NCBI GenBank assembly: GCA_025869455.1
Contig: JAOZVT010000766.1
Location: 1 to 5,608, forward strand
DNA from: Prosthecobacter sp.
GTDB lineage: Bacteria; Verrucomicrobiota; Verrucomicrobiia; Verrucomicrobiales; Verrucomicrobiaceae
Direction of reading: 5' to 3'
Length of the DNA: 5,608 nt
Part shown: positions 1-5,608 of the stretch, piece by piece
Layout of the letters: every line of letters begins with the position of its first letter
Position numbering within the stretch: the stretch's first letter is position 1
Made by a program: the position numbers and the translations under genes
Notes under the pieces: generated by a model
Database searches by the model: none
What the model saw: the letters and a program-made list of their open reading frames with translations, nothing else
Told to the model about the DNA's origin: nothing

Positions 1-132
1 GGATGTTGCTTCCGTGAATGCGCGTCAGTCAATAGGGGGGGACTTCACAATAAGCGCCGCCCATGCTATGTGCGGCCCTGGTGAGGAACTTTGGGGGGTC
101 GGTTTTGACGCCTCAATAGTTATACTGCGGTT
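1..132. other. Non-coding flank downstream of the fumarase gene
   Basis: No open frame worth calling lies here: the ATGs I tried on either strand meet a stop within about a dozen codons. The stretch has two G runs (35-41 and 93-98). It also has a weak inverted repeat, GCCGC at 56-60 and GCGGC at 72-76 with an 11-base loop. The repeat lies downstream of the fumarase stop on the minus strand, but no T run follows it, so I do not call a terminator. The fumarase transcript must end here or beyond the window edge. Confidence 0.5.
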
Positions 133-1773
133 TTAATGCTTCACCGCGCAGCCTGTGCCGACGCTTTGGAAGAAGTCGTGGCCTTTGTCGTCAATGAGGA
201 TGAAGGCGGGGAAGTCTTGGACTTCGATCTTCCAGATGGCTTCCATGCCGAGTTCGGGGAATTCGACGACTTCGACCTTTTTGATGTTTTCTTTGGCCAA
301 AATGGCGGCAGGACCACCGATGCTGCCGAGGTAGAAACCGCCGTGTTTTTTGCAGGCGTCGGTGACCTGCTGGCCTCGGTTACCTTTGGCAATCATGATC
401 ATGCTGCCGCCGTGGCTTTGGAAGAGGTCCACGTAGCTGTCCATGCGGCCTGCGGTGGTGGGGCCAAAGCTGCCGCTGGGCATGCCGACGGGAGTTTTGG
501 CTGGGCCTGCGTAATAGACGGGATGTTCTTTGAAGTAGTTAGGCAGTTCCTGACCTGCATCCAGGCGCTCCTTGAGTTTGGCGTGGGCGATGTCGCGCGC
601 GACGATGATGGGGCCGTTGAGGAGGAGGCGAGTGGTGACGGGATACTGGGCCAGCTCGGCACGGATGGCGGCCATGGGCTGGTTGAGGTCAATGCGGACG
701 GCCTGGGTGTCTTTGCGGTGGCGGAGTTCTTCGGGGATGTACTGGAGGGGATTGGTCTCCAGCTTTTCAATGAAGACGCCATCGCGGGTGATTTTGCCTT
801 TGGCCTGGCGGTCGGCTGAGCAAGAGACGCCGATGCCGATGGGCAGGGAAGCTCCATGACGGGGAAGGCGGATGATGCGGACATCCAGCGCGAAGTATTT
901 GCCACCAAACTGAGCGCCGATGCCGCAGGTGCGGGCGGACTCCAGCATCTGGGCTTCGAGTTCCACATCGCGGAAGGCGCGGCCATGTTCATTGCCCGTG
1001 GTGGGGAGCTCGTCGTAGTATTTTGTGGAGGCCAGTTTGACGTGCTTCATGGTGGCTTCTGCGGAGGTGCCACCGATGACGAAGGTCAGGTGGTAAGGCG
1101 GGCAGGCGGCGGTGCCGAGGGTGAGCATTTTTTCCGTGAGGAAGGGGACGATGCTCTTGGGATTGAGGACGGCGCGGGTCTCTTGATAGAGGAAGGATTT
1201 GTTAGCCGAGCCGCCGCCTTTGGCGATGAAGAGGAATTTGTAGGCGTCTCCTTCGGTGGCATAAAGATCAAGCTGGGCGGGGAGATTGGTGCCGGTGTTT
1301 TTTTCGGTGAACATGTCCAGCGCTGCATTCTGGGAGTAGCGCAGATTGTTTTCCGTGTAGGCTTCATAAACGCCTTTAGAAAGAGCGGCTTCATCGCCAC
1401 CGCCCGTCCAGACTTGCTGGCCTTTTTTCCCCATGATGATGGCGGTGCCGGTGTCCTGGCAAAAGGGCAACAGGCCTGCGGAGGAGACATCGGCATTTTT
1501 CAGCAGAGTCAGGGCGACCATGCGGTCATTTTCGCTGGCCTCAGAGTCATCCAGGATGGCGGCGACTTGCTTGAGGTGCTTGGGACGGAGGAAGAAGTTG
1601 ATGTCGTGAAAGGCTTGGCTGGCCAGCAGGGTCAGGGCCTGTGGGTCCACACAGAGGACGTCTTTGCCGTCGAAGTTTTTCACGCTGACATGCTCTTGGG
1701 TCAGCAGGCGGTATTCAGTTTCGTCGTGGCCGAGTTCAAACAGTTCCTGGTAATGGAAGGGGGGCGTGGGCAT
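133..1773 (-). CDS. fumA: Class I (iron-sulfur, FumA/FumB-type) fumarate hydratase
   Basis: Catalyses reversible hydration of fumarate to (S)-malate in the TCA cycle, in the cytoplasm, using an oxygen-labile [4Fe-4S] cluster. The 546-residue product is full length for the two-domain class I family (E. coli FumA/FumB about 548). Cluster-ligand cysteines fall at C105 (PFCQDTGTA), C224 (TAACPPYH) and C318 (GVSCSADR), the same numbers as in E. coli FumA as I recall it. Other family blocks are QVWTGGGDEAAL (120-131), GGGSANK (186-192), LPRHGAS (303-309), YYAGPAKTP (420-428), TTAGRMDSYV (439-448) and the C-terminal DFPAFILIDDKG (520-531). The ATG at 1773 is preferred because PFHYQ then sits where it does in FumA and the cysteine numbering agrees. 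The frame can be extended 13 codons to a TTG at 1812, but that extension resembles nothing in the family. No Shine-Dalgarno sequence precedes the ATG. The family call is very secure; substrate is inferred from close resemblance, since related hydratases can act on other dicarboxylates. Confidence 0.97.
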   Translation of the reverse strand: MPTPPFHYQELFELGHDETEYRLLTQEHVSVKNFDGKDVLCVDPQALTLLASQAFHDINFFLRPKHLKQVAAILDDSEASENDRMVALTLLKNADVSSAGLLPFCQDTGTAIIMGKKGQQVWTGGGDEAALSKGVYEAYTENNLRYSQNAALDMFTEKNTGTNLPAQLDLYATEGDAYKFLFIAKGGGSANKSFLYQETRAVLNPKSIVPFLTEKMLTLGTAACPPYHLTFVIGGTSAEATMKHVKLASTKYYDELPTTGNEHGRAFRDVELEAQMLESARTCGIGAQFGGKYFALDVRIIRLPRHGASLPIGIGVSCSADRQAKGKITRDGVFIEKLETNPLQYIPEELRHRKDTQAVRIDLNQPMAAIRAELAQYPVTTRLLLNGPIIVARDIAHAKLKERLDAGQELPNYFKEHPVYYAGPAKTPVGMPSGSFGPTTAGRMDSYVDLFQSHGGSMIMIAKGNRGQQVTDACKKHGGFYLGSIGGPAAILAKENIKKVEVVEFPELGMEAIWKIEVQDFPAFILIDDKGHDFFQSVGTGCAVKH

Positions 1774-1859
1774 GGTGGTGTGATAGTTTGAATAGCATCC
1801 GCCTGTGGGCAATCGCGAATGCGGGGGAGTCCGTGGCTTGTCGCTGTTAGCCGCCTGAA
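1774..1859. other. Gap between esterase and fumarase, no strong signal
   Basis: These 86 bases separate two minus-strand genes. I see no GC-rich hairpin with a T run, so nothing clearly ends esterase transcription before the fumarase, and read-through is possible. Read on the minus strand, a poor sigma-70-like pair can be drawn: TTGCCC, an 18-base spacer, then AACTAT close to the fumarase ATG. It would give an almost leaderless transcript. The match is too weak to call as a promoter. Confidence 0.4.
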
Positions 1860-3479
1860 TTATTTCTTATCGGCCTTCATGACTTCCTGAAATGGGGAGG
1901 TCACGCCCATGGTGCTGGGGATGAATTCATCCGTGCGGAAGGAGCTGGCGGGTAGGCCTTCGGCGTTGATCAGGTTGGCTCCCTCTGGCCACGCGGCCCA
2001 GGCGTAACGAACGCCGACGGGGGCGGGGACGCTGGGGCTGGAGACGATGACTTCATCCCCCACGATTTTGGCTTGGGCCCAGCCCCATTTTTGATCTTCT
2101 CCGGTGATTTGGAAATGCTTCAGTTCGCCGCCATCGCGGGTTTTGAGGCCGCTGCCGACGTAGTCGAATTGAAGGCGGATTTGATTGCCTTCGATGAAGC
2201 TGTTTTTAAAGAGGGGACCGCTGGGGACGGTGCTGGTGCGTCCATAGTCCTTGGCCAATGCCCAGAGGGCGAGTCGGCGGCCGACTTCCTGTTTGTTTTT
2301 AGGATGGATGTCTTTTTCTTCGCCGATGTCGTTGGCGACGGCGAGCCCGGTTTTAGGCAGGGTAATGGTGGTGAGGTACTGGGCCTCTTGCAACTCTGCC
2401 CAGGTGTCTGGCACGCCTGCGTCTTTGGTGATGGGTTGACCATTTCCAAAACTGGCGAGTTGGACAATGTAGAAGCTGAAGTCATCATTCCAGCGGGTAC
2501 GCCAGTCGTTGATCATGTTTGGCAGAAGCTCTTGGTATTGGAAGGCACGCTTTTGGTTAGACTCGCCCTGATACCAGATGGCTCCCTGAATGGTGTAAGG
2601 GATGAGCGGGGCGACCATGGCATTGAAAAGGGAAGCCGGATAATGCGGGGTCTTGTGGGGATCGTCTGGTGGGCGTGGGGAGGGCGGATTGGGCTGCTTT
2701 TGATCGGCTGGGAGTTTGGCGTTGGCTTCTTGCGTGGCTTTGAGCTGGGATTGCCACTCGGCTTTGGCGACTTCAAACTTGGCGTTTTCGGCGGTGGGGT
2801 CCCAGCTTTCTAGAATGCCATCCCAGTCACTGAGGAGCTGTGCTGCGCAGGGGCGTTCTTTGAGGGATTCGCGACTGGTCCATGCCTCGATACGAGTGCC
2901 TCCCCAGGAGGTGTGAATGAGACCGACGGGGACTTTCAGGACTTGGTGCAAATGGCGACCGAAGAAATAAGCGACGGCGGAGAAGTCGCCCACATTGGCA
3001 GGATTGGCTTCTTTCCAGGTGCCTGTCACGTTGGTGGCAGGTTCTAGGGCGGTGGTGCGCTGGACACTGAACATGCGGATCTGCGGGAAATGAGCAGCGG
3101 CGATTTCCTGCTCTGCATTGGCGGCCCGGGTGACGGGTAACTGCATGTTCGACTGGCCGGAGCAGATCCAGACTTCCCCAATGAGGATGTTTTTCAGGGT
3201 GAGGGTATTTTTGCCGGTCAGCGTCATTTCTGCCGGGGTGGCATTGGCTGGCATGGGGTCCAGAGTGATGCGCCATTTGCCTTCCAGGTCTGCCTGCGTG
3301 ACCTTGGTCTGGCCTGCGAAGGTGACGGTGACATCTTCATCTGCTTCCGCATTTCCCCAAATGGTGACGGGTTTTCCCTGCTGCAGGACGAGCCCGTCCG
3401 AGAAAAAAGCCGGGAGGGAAATATCCGCCAGGGCTGGGAAGCTGGTAAGAAGGAGCAGAAAGACAAGGAGATGCTTCAT
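1860..3479 (-). CDS. Secreted sialate O-acetylesterase-like enzyme (SASA/DUF303 family, SGNH-type)
   Basis: Predicted carbohydrate O-acetylesterase of 539 residues, exported to the periplasm or outside. The N-terminus is a classic signal peptide: MK, a hydrophobic LLVFLLLL core, then a PALA site with cleavage expected after A18. A beta-sandwich-like region follows (about 19-95), then the SGNH-type SASA domain. It shows VWICSGQSNM with the nucleophile S110, TSWGGTRIEAW (190-200), AIWYQGESN (300-308) and the DIHP block with probable catalytic H392 (D390 nearby). A charged, alanine-rich segment and proline-rich stretch (about 230-279) interrupts the domain. A further beta-rich region (about 420-520) ends the protein. 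Start choice: the frame extends 47 codons to a GTG at 3620, but that would bury the signal peptide and run into the divergent promoter region, so the ATG at 3479 is chosen. No Shine-Dalgarno is visible. Characterised relatives deacetylate sialic acids; many environmental relatives probably act on other acetylated glycans, so the substrate is open. Confidence 0.92.
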   Translation of the reverse strand: MKHLLVFLLLLTSFPALADISLPAFFSDGLVLQQGKPVTIWGNAEADEDVTVTFAGQTKVTQADLEGKWRITLDPMPANATPAEMTLTGKNTLTLKNILIGEVWICSGQSNMQLPVTRAANAEQEIAAAHFPQIRMFSVQRTTALEPATNVTGTWKEANPANVGDFSAVAYFFGRHLHQVLKVPVGLIHTSWGGTRIEAWTSRESLKERPCAAQLLSDWDGILESWDPTAENAKFEVAKAEWQSQLKATQEANAKLPADQKQPNPPSPRPPDDPHKTPHYPASLFNAMVAPLIPYTIQGAIWYQGESNQKRAFQYQELLPNMINDWRTRWNDDFSFYIVQLASFGNGQPITKDAGVPDTWAELQEAQYLTTITLPKTGLAVANDIGEEKDIHPKNKQEVGRRLALWALAKDYGRTSTVPSGPLFKNSFIEGNQIRLQFDYVGSGLKTRDGGELKHFQITGEDQKWGWAQAKIVGDEVIVSSPSVPAPVGVRYAWAAWPEGANLINAEGLPASSFRTDEFIPSTMGVTSPFQEVMKADKK

Positions 3480-3651
3480 GAGAGGAGACACGGTAAACAA
3501 CGCACACTGAGGGCGGTACGTAACAACGGGTTTGGCGTGGAGACAAGTGGCGGTGCAGCCTGTGAAGGCAGGTGAGAGTGCTCGTGTGTTTTCGGGGAAC
3601 TCCCTCCTCTCTTGACTCACGCCTTCCTAGAGGGCACAGAGTGCGCCCCCC
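3480..3651. promoter_or_regulatory. Divergent intergenic region between esterase and ABC-F gene
   Basis: This 172-base gap separates two genes reading away from each other, so it should hold both promoters. On the plus strand TTGACT (3612-3617) matches the -35 consensus at five of six bases, but the hexamer 17 bases on, CACAGA (3635-3640), is a poor -10 and would leave only a very short leader before the ATG at 3652. On the minus strand only weak boxes can be drawn, for example TTGTCT followed after 17 bases by TTACGT. A six-base palindrome TACGTA lies at 3517-3522, too short to call an operator. The promoter role is inferred from gene orientation, not from clear boxes. Confidence 0.45.
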
Positions 3652-5517
3652 ATGCTTTCTGTTTCCAATGTCAGTAAAACCTATGCAGGCCGCACTTTGT
3701 TCAGCGGCGTGTCATTTCATATCAATCGCGGTGAGAAGATCGGCCTGATCGGTCCGAACGGAGCGGGGAAGTCCACGTTGTTTTCTCTGTTGCTGCGTGA
3801 AACGACTCCAGATGATGGGCTGGTGACGATGGAAAAGAACCTGGATTTCGGTTTCTTGCCCCAGGAAAGTGCCCCGGTAGATGACATGACTGTGCTGGAG
3901 CTGGCGACCAGTCACGTGCATGAACACAGTCGCTGGGAGGCGGAGCCCAAGGCCAAGCGCATCCTGAAAGGGCTGGCTTTTCGGGAAACGGATTTTGATC
4001 GCAATGCACGTACGTTAAGCGGTGGTTGGGTGATGCGTGCGCATTTGGCACGCTTGCTGGTTCAGGAGCCGGATCTGCTGCTGCTGGATGAGCCGACGAA
4101 CCATTTGGATTTGGAATCCCTGATCTGGTTCCAAAATTACCTACAAGGCTACCCTGGGGCGATCCTGATGATTTCGCATGACCGTGAATTCCTGAATGCA
4201 CTGACCGGAGCGATCTTGGAAATCGCCAACAGCAAGGTGAACCGCTACCGTGGGAATTACGATTCCTACCTGGTGGAGAAAGCGGCGCGTGAGGAGCAAT
4301 TGAAGGGCGCGTTTGAAAATCAGCAGAAGGAAATCGCTAAGCTCCAGCAATGGGCGGATCGCTTCAAGGCCAAGGCCAACTTTGCCTCGCGTGCTCAGGA
4401 TAAGCTGAAGATGATCGACCGCATGGAGAAGCTGGACGGGCCAGCGGCTGCGGCGAAGCAGGTGAAATTCCGCTTCCCACAGCCACAGCGCAGTGGACAG
4501 CGAGTGCTGACCCTGAAGGGGCTAGACTTTTCTTATGGTGAGACCCCGGTGTATTCTGGCTTGGATTTCGAAATCGAGCGTGGTGAACGCATCGTGCTGG
4601 TGGGGCCAAACGGAGCGGGTAAATCCACTCTGCTGAAGCTGCTGGCGGGGGCTTTGGAACCACAGGCTGGGAAGCGTGAACTGGGATACAATGTGAAGCA
4701 GGGTTACTTTGCTCAGTATCGCGGAGATGTGCTGAACATGAAGCACACGGTGCTGCAATCGGCCATGGATCTGCCGAGTCGTCCTGGGGAAAATATGTGC
4801 CGGACTTTGTTAGGCTCGTTTCTGTTTCACGGTGATGATGTGTTTAAGCCCGTGGGCGTGCTGAGTGGGGGGGAGAAATCTCGTCTGGCTTTGGTGCGAC
4901 TGCTGTTGGATCCGCCTAACCTATTGTTGATGGATGAGCCGACGACGCACTTGGACATGGGCAGCATTGATGCACTCATCGGTGCCTTGGAAGATTACGA
5001 AGGCACGTTGGTTTTCATCAGCCATGACGTTCACTTCATCCGTGGTATGGCCAAGGGCGTGATCCACATCGCAGGGGGTGTGCTGACACCGTATGCCGGG
5101 GACTACCAGTATTTCTTGGATAAGACAAAGGCCACCTCTGCCCGCGAGGCATTGACGGCGGGTCTAACCAACAATCAGCCTGGAGCCTGGGAGGCACCGA
5201 AGAAGGCTTTTTCTCCCCCTAAATCCAAGGAGCAGAAACGCCTGGAAGCCGAAGCCCGCAACGCCCGCAGCAAAGGCAAGAAGGATTTGGAAAAGAACGT
5301 CGCCCGCATTGAGGAAGAACTCGCTGCTTTGGAAAAGCGGAAGCTGGAGTTGGTGGAACTGCTTCAGGACGGAGCCACCTATGCAGATGCAGCGAAGTTT
5401 AAGTCTCTGTCGGAAGAGATGGCGCAGATCGAACCGCGCGTGGCTACCAAAACGGCGGCTTGGGAAAAAGCTGCCAGTGAGCTGGAAGCGCTGATCGCTA
5501 AAGAGGCGGCGGGTTGA
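3652..5517 (+). CDS. ABC-F family ATPase, YheS/Uup-like ribosome-associated protein
   Basis: A 621-residue soluble protein with two ABC ATPase domains and no membrane segments. It is therefore an ABC-F factor acting on ribosomes in the cytoplasm, not a transporter. Domain 1 has Walker A GPNGAGKST (34-42), signature LSGGW (122-126), Walker B with LLLLDEPTNHLD (142-153) and switch H176 in ISHD. A charged interdomain linker follows (about 205-280, including DRFKAKANFASRAQ), the P-site tRNA-interaction element of the family. Domain 2 has Walker A (318-326), LSGGEKSR (404-411), LLLMDEPTTHLD (424-435) and H458. Both catalytic glutamates (E147, E429) are intact. The C-terminus (about 525-615) is a lysine- and glutamate-rich predicted coiled coil like the YheS/Uup C-terminal domain. 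The GGW signature, the linker and the KEQKRLEAEAR segment resemble YheS most closely from memory; Uup is the main alternative. The start fits because MLSVSNVSKTY is a normal ABC-domain beginning. No good Shine-Dalgarno precedes it. The gene ends in tandem TGA codons (5515-5520). A housekeeping role in translation is likelier than antibiotic resistance. Confidence 0.95.
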   Translation: MLSVSNVSKTYAGRTLFSGVSFHINRGEKIGLIGPNGAGKSTLFSLLLRETTPDDGLVTMEKNLDFGFLPQESAPVDDMTVLELATSHVHEHSRWEAEPKAKRILKGLAFRETDFDRNARTLSGGWVMRAHLARLLVQEPDLLLLDEPTNHLDLESLIWFQNYLQGYPGAILMISHDREFLNALTGAILEIANSKVNRYRGNYDSYLVEKAAREEQLKGAFENQQKEIAKLQQWADRFKAKANFASRAQDKLKMIDRMEKLDGPAAAAKQVKFRFPQPQRSGQRVLTLKGLDFSYGETPVYSGLDFEIERGERIVLVGPNGAGKSTLLKLLAGALEPQAGKRELGYNVKQGYFAQYRGDVLNMKHTVLQSAMDLPSRPGENMCRTLLGSFLFHGDDVFKPVGVLSGGEKSRLALVRLLLDPPNLLLMDEPTTHLDMGSIDALIGALEDYEGTLVFISHDVHFIRGMAKGVIHIAGGVLTPYAGDYQYFLDKTKATSAREALTAGLTNNQPGAWEAPKKAFSPPKSKEQKRLEAEARNARSKGKKDLEKNVARIEEELAALEKRKLELVELLQDGATYADAAKFKSLSEEMAQIEPRVATKTAAWEKAASELEALIAKEAAG

Positions 5518-5545
5518 TGAATTCGTGAAGTCGGTTTGTCAAAGT

Positions 5546-5573
5546 AGGCCAGTTGCGCTGCAACTGGCCTTTT
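5546..5573 (+). terminator. Intrinsic terminator after the ABC-F gene
   Basis: A perfect 11-bp inverted repeat: left arm 5546-5556 (AGGCCAGTTGC), 3-base loop GCT (5557-5559), right arm 5560-5570 (GCAACTGGCCT). A short T run follows (5570-5573, four T including the last stem base). It begins 28 bases after the ABC-F stop codon, the usual place for a rho-independent terminator. The short T tract is its only weakness. An A-rich stretch just upstream (5541-5543) could allow some activity on the other strand. Confidence 0.8.
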
Positions 5574-5585
5574 GATGGAGTGCCT

Positions 5586-5608
5586 ATGCGTACTTTCGAG
5601 ATCGGAAG
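5586..5608 (+). CDS. Possible start of a downstream gene, cut by the sequence end
   Basis: An ATG at 5586 is preceded by GGAG at 5577-5580, five bases upstream, which is a good Shine-Dalgarno and better than that of any complete gene here. Only about four codons (MRTF) can be trusted because the final ten bases look like sequencing adapter. A second frame starting at the ATG at 5575 is also open to the end. The start lies only 12 bases beyond the terminator, leaving no room for a separate promoter between them, which argues either against the gene or for read-through. The product cannot be identified. Confidence 0.2.
5599..5608 (+). other. Probable Illumina adapter remnant at the sequence end
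   Basis: The last ten bases, AGATCGGAAG, equal the first ten bases of the common Illumina TruSeq adapter, in the orientation expected when a read runs off the 3' end of its insert. No matching remnant is seen at the left edge. An exact 10-base match at the very end is unlikely by chance, so these bases are probably not from the organism. One or two of the first bases could be genuine by coincidence. Confidence 0.8.

Noticed and set aside
56..76. Inverted repeat as a fumarase terminator
   Set aside because: The stem is only five base pairs with an 11-base loop, and no T run follows on the minus strand.
105..126. TTGACG and TATACT as a plus-strand promoter
   Set aside because: The boxes are only 10 bases apart, far from the roughly 17 needed, and would drive transcription antisense to the fumarase.
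136..1791. Long plus-strand open frames opposite the fumarase (136-819 and 856-1791)
   Set aside because: They are antisense to a confidently identified enzyme gene, resemble no family, and have the glycine-, phenylalanine- and valine-rich composition of a GC-biased complementary frame.
2073..2813. Plus-strand open frame opposite the esterase
   Set aside because: It is antisense to a recognised gene, has low-complexity glycine- and phenylalanine-rich composition, and lacks any recognisable motif.
2827..3276. Out-of-frame minus-strand open frame within the esterase
   Set aside because: It lies in another frame of the same gene and is rich in histidine, arginine, proline and serine, as expected of a shifted frame. 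The esterase frame is unbroken, so this is not frameshift evidence.
3558..3569. Short GCCT/AGGC inverted repeat in the divergent region
   Set aside because: A four-base stem is expected by chance and nothing else marks it as an operator or hairpin.
3652..5517. ABC-F protein as an antibiotic-resistance determinant
   Set aside because: Its linker and C-terminal coiled coil look like housekeeping YheS/Uup-type proteins, and no mobile element or other resistance gene lies nearby.
133..5517. The three genes as a novel operon or defence system
   Set aside because: The ABC-F gene diverges from the other two, all three are common families with unrelated roles, and no unknown gene or repeat accompanies them.

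Overview
The window carries three complete, intact protein genes of ordinary function and the edge of a possible fourth. On the minus strand are a class I (iron-sulfur) fumarate hydratase and, upstream of it, a secreted SASA-family sialate O-acetylesterase-like enzyme. On the plus strand, divergent from the esterase, is a YheS/Uup-like ABC-F ATPase, closed by a clear intrinsic terminator. No RNA gene, CRISPR array, insertion sequence or phage gene was seen.

Layout: 1-132 is non-coding sequence downstream of the fumarase. 133-1773 (minus) is the fumarase. 1774-1859 is an 86-base gap. 1860-3479 (minus) is the esterase with its signal peptide. 3480-3651 is a 172-base divergent intergenic region that must hold the promoters of both the esterase and the ABC-F gene. 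3652-5517 (plus) is the ABC-F gene. 5546-5573 is its terminator. 5574-5608 may start another gene, but the last ten bases match the start of the Illumina adapter, so the sequence end is suspect.

Organism: a bacterium of moderately high GC. A DUF303/SASA esterase of this build, with a proline-rich insert, next to a class I fumarase and a YheS-like ABC-F protein would fit Verrucomicrobiota (Prosthecobacter/Verrucomicrobium-like) or a related PVC-group bacterium. This is an inference from general family knowledge. No phylogenetic marker is present and GC was not computed exactly.

How the genes relate: there is no visible shared pathway. The fumarase serves the TCA cycle, the esterase strips acetyl groups from extracytoplasmic glycans, and the ABC-F protein acts on the ribosome. 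The fumarase and esterase are co-directional and might be co-transcribed, but nothing ties their functions together. I find no convincing sign of an undescribed system. The points most worth checking are the probable adapter tail, the start-codon corrections for two genes, the absence of Shine-Dalgarno sequences at all three main genes, and the altered second Walker B flank in the ABC-F protein.
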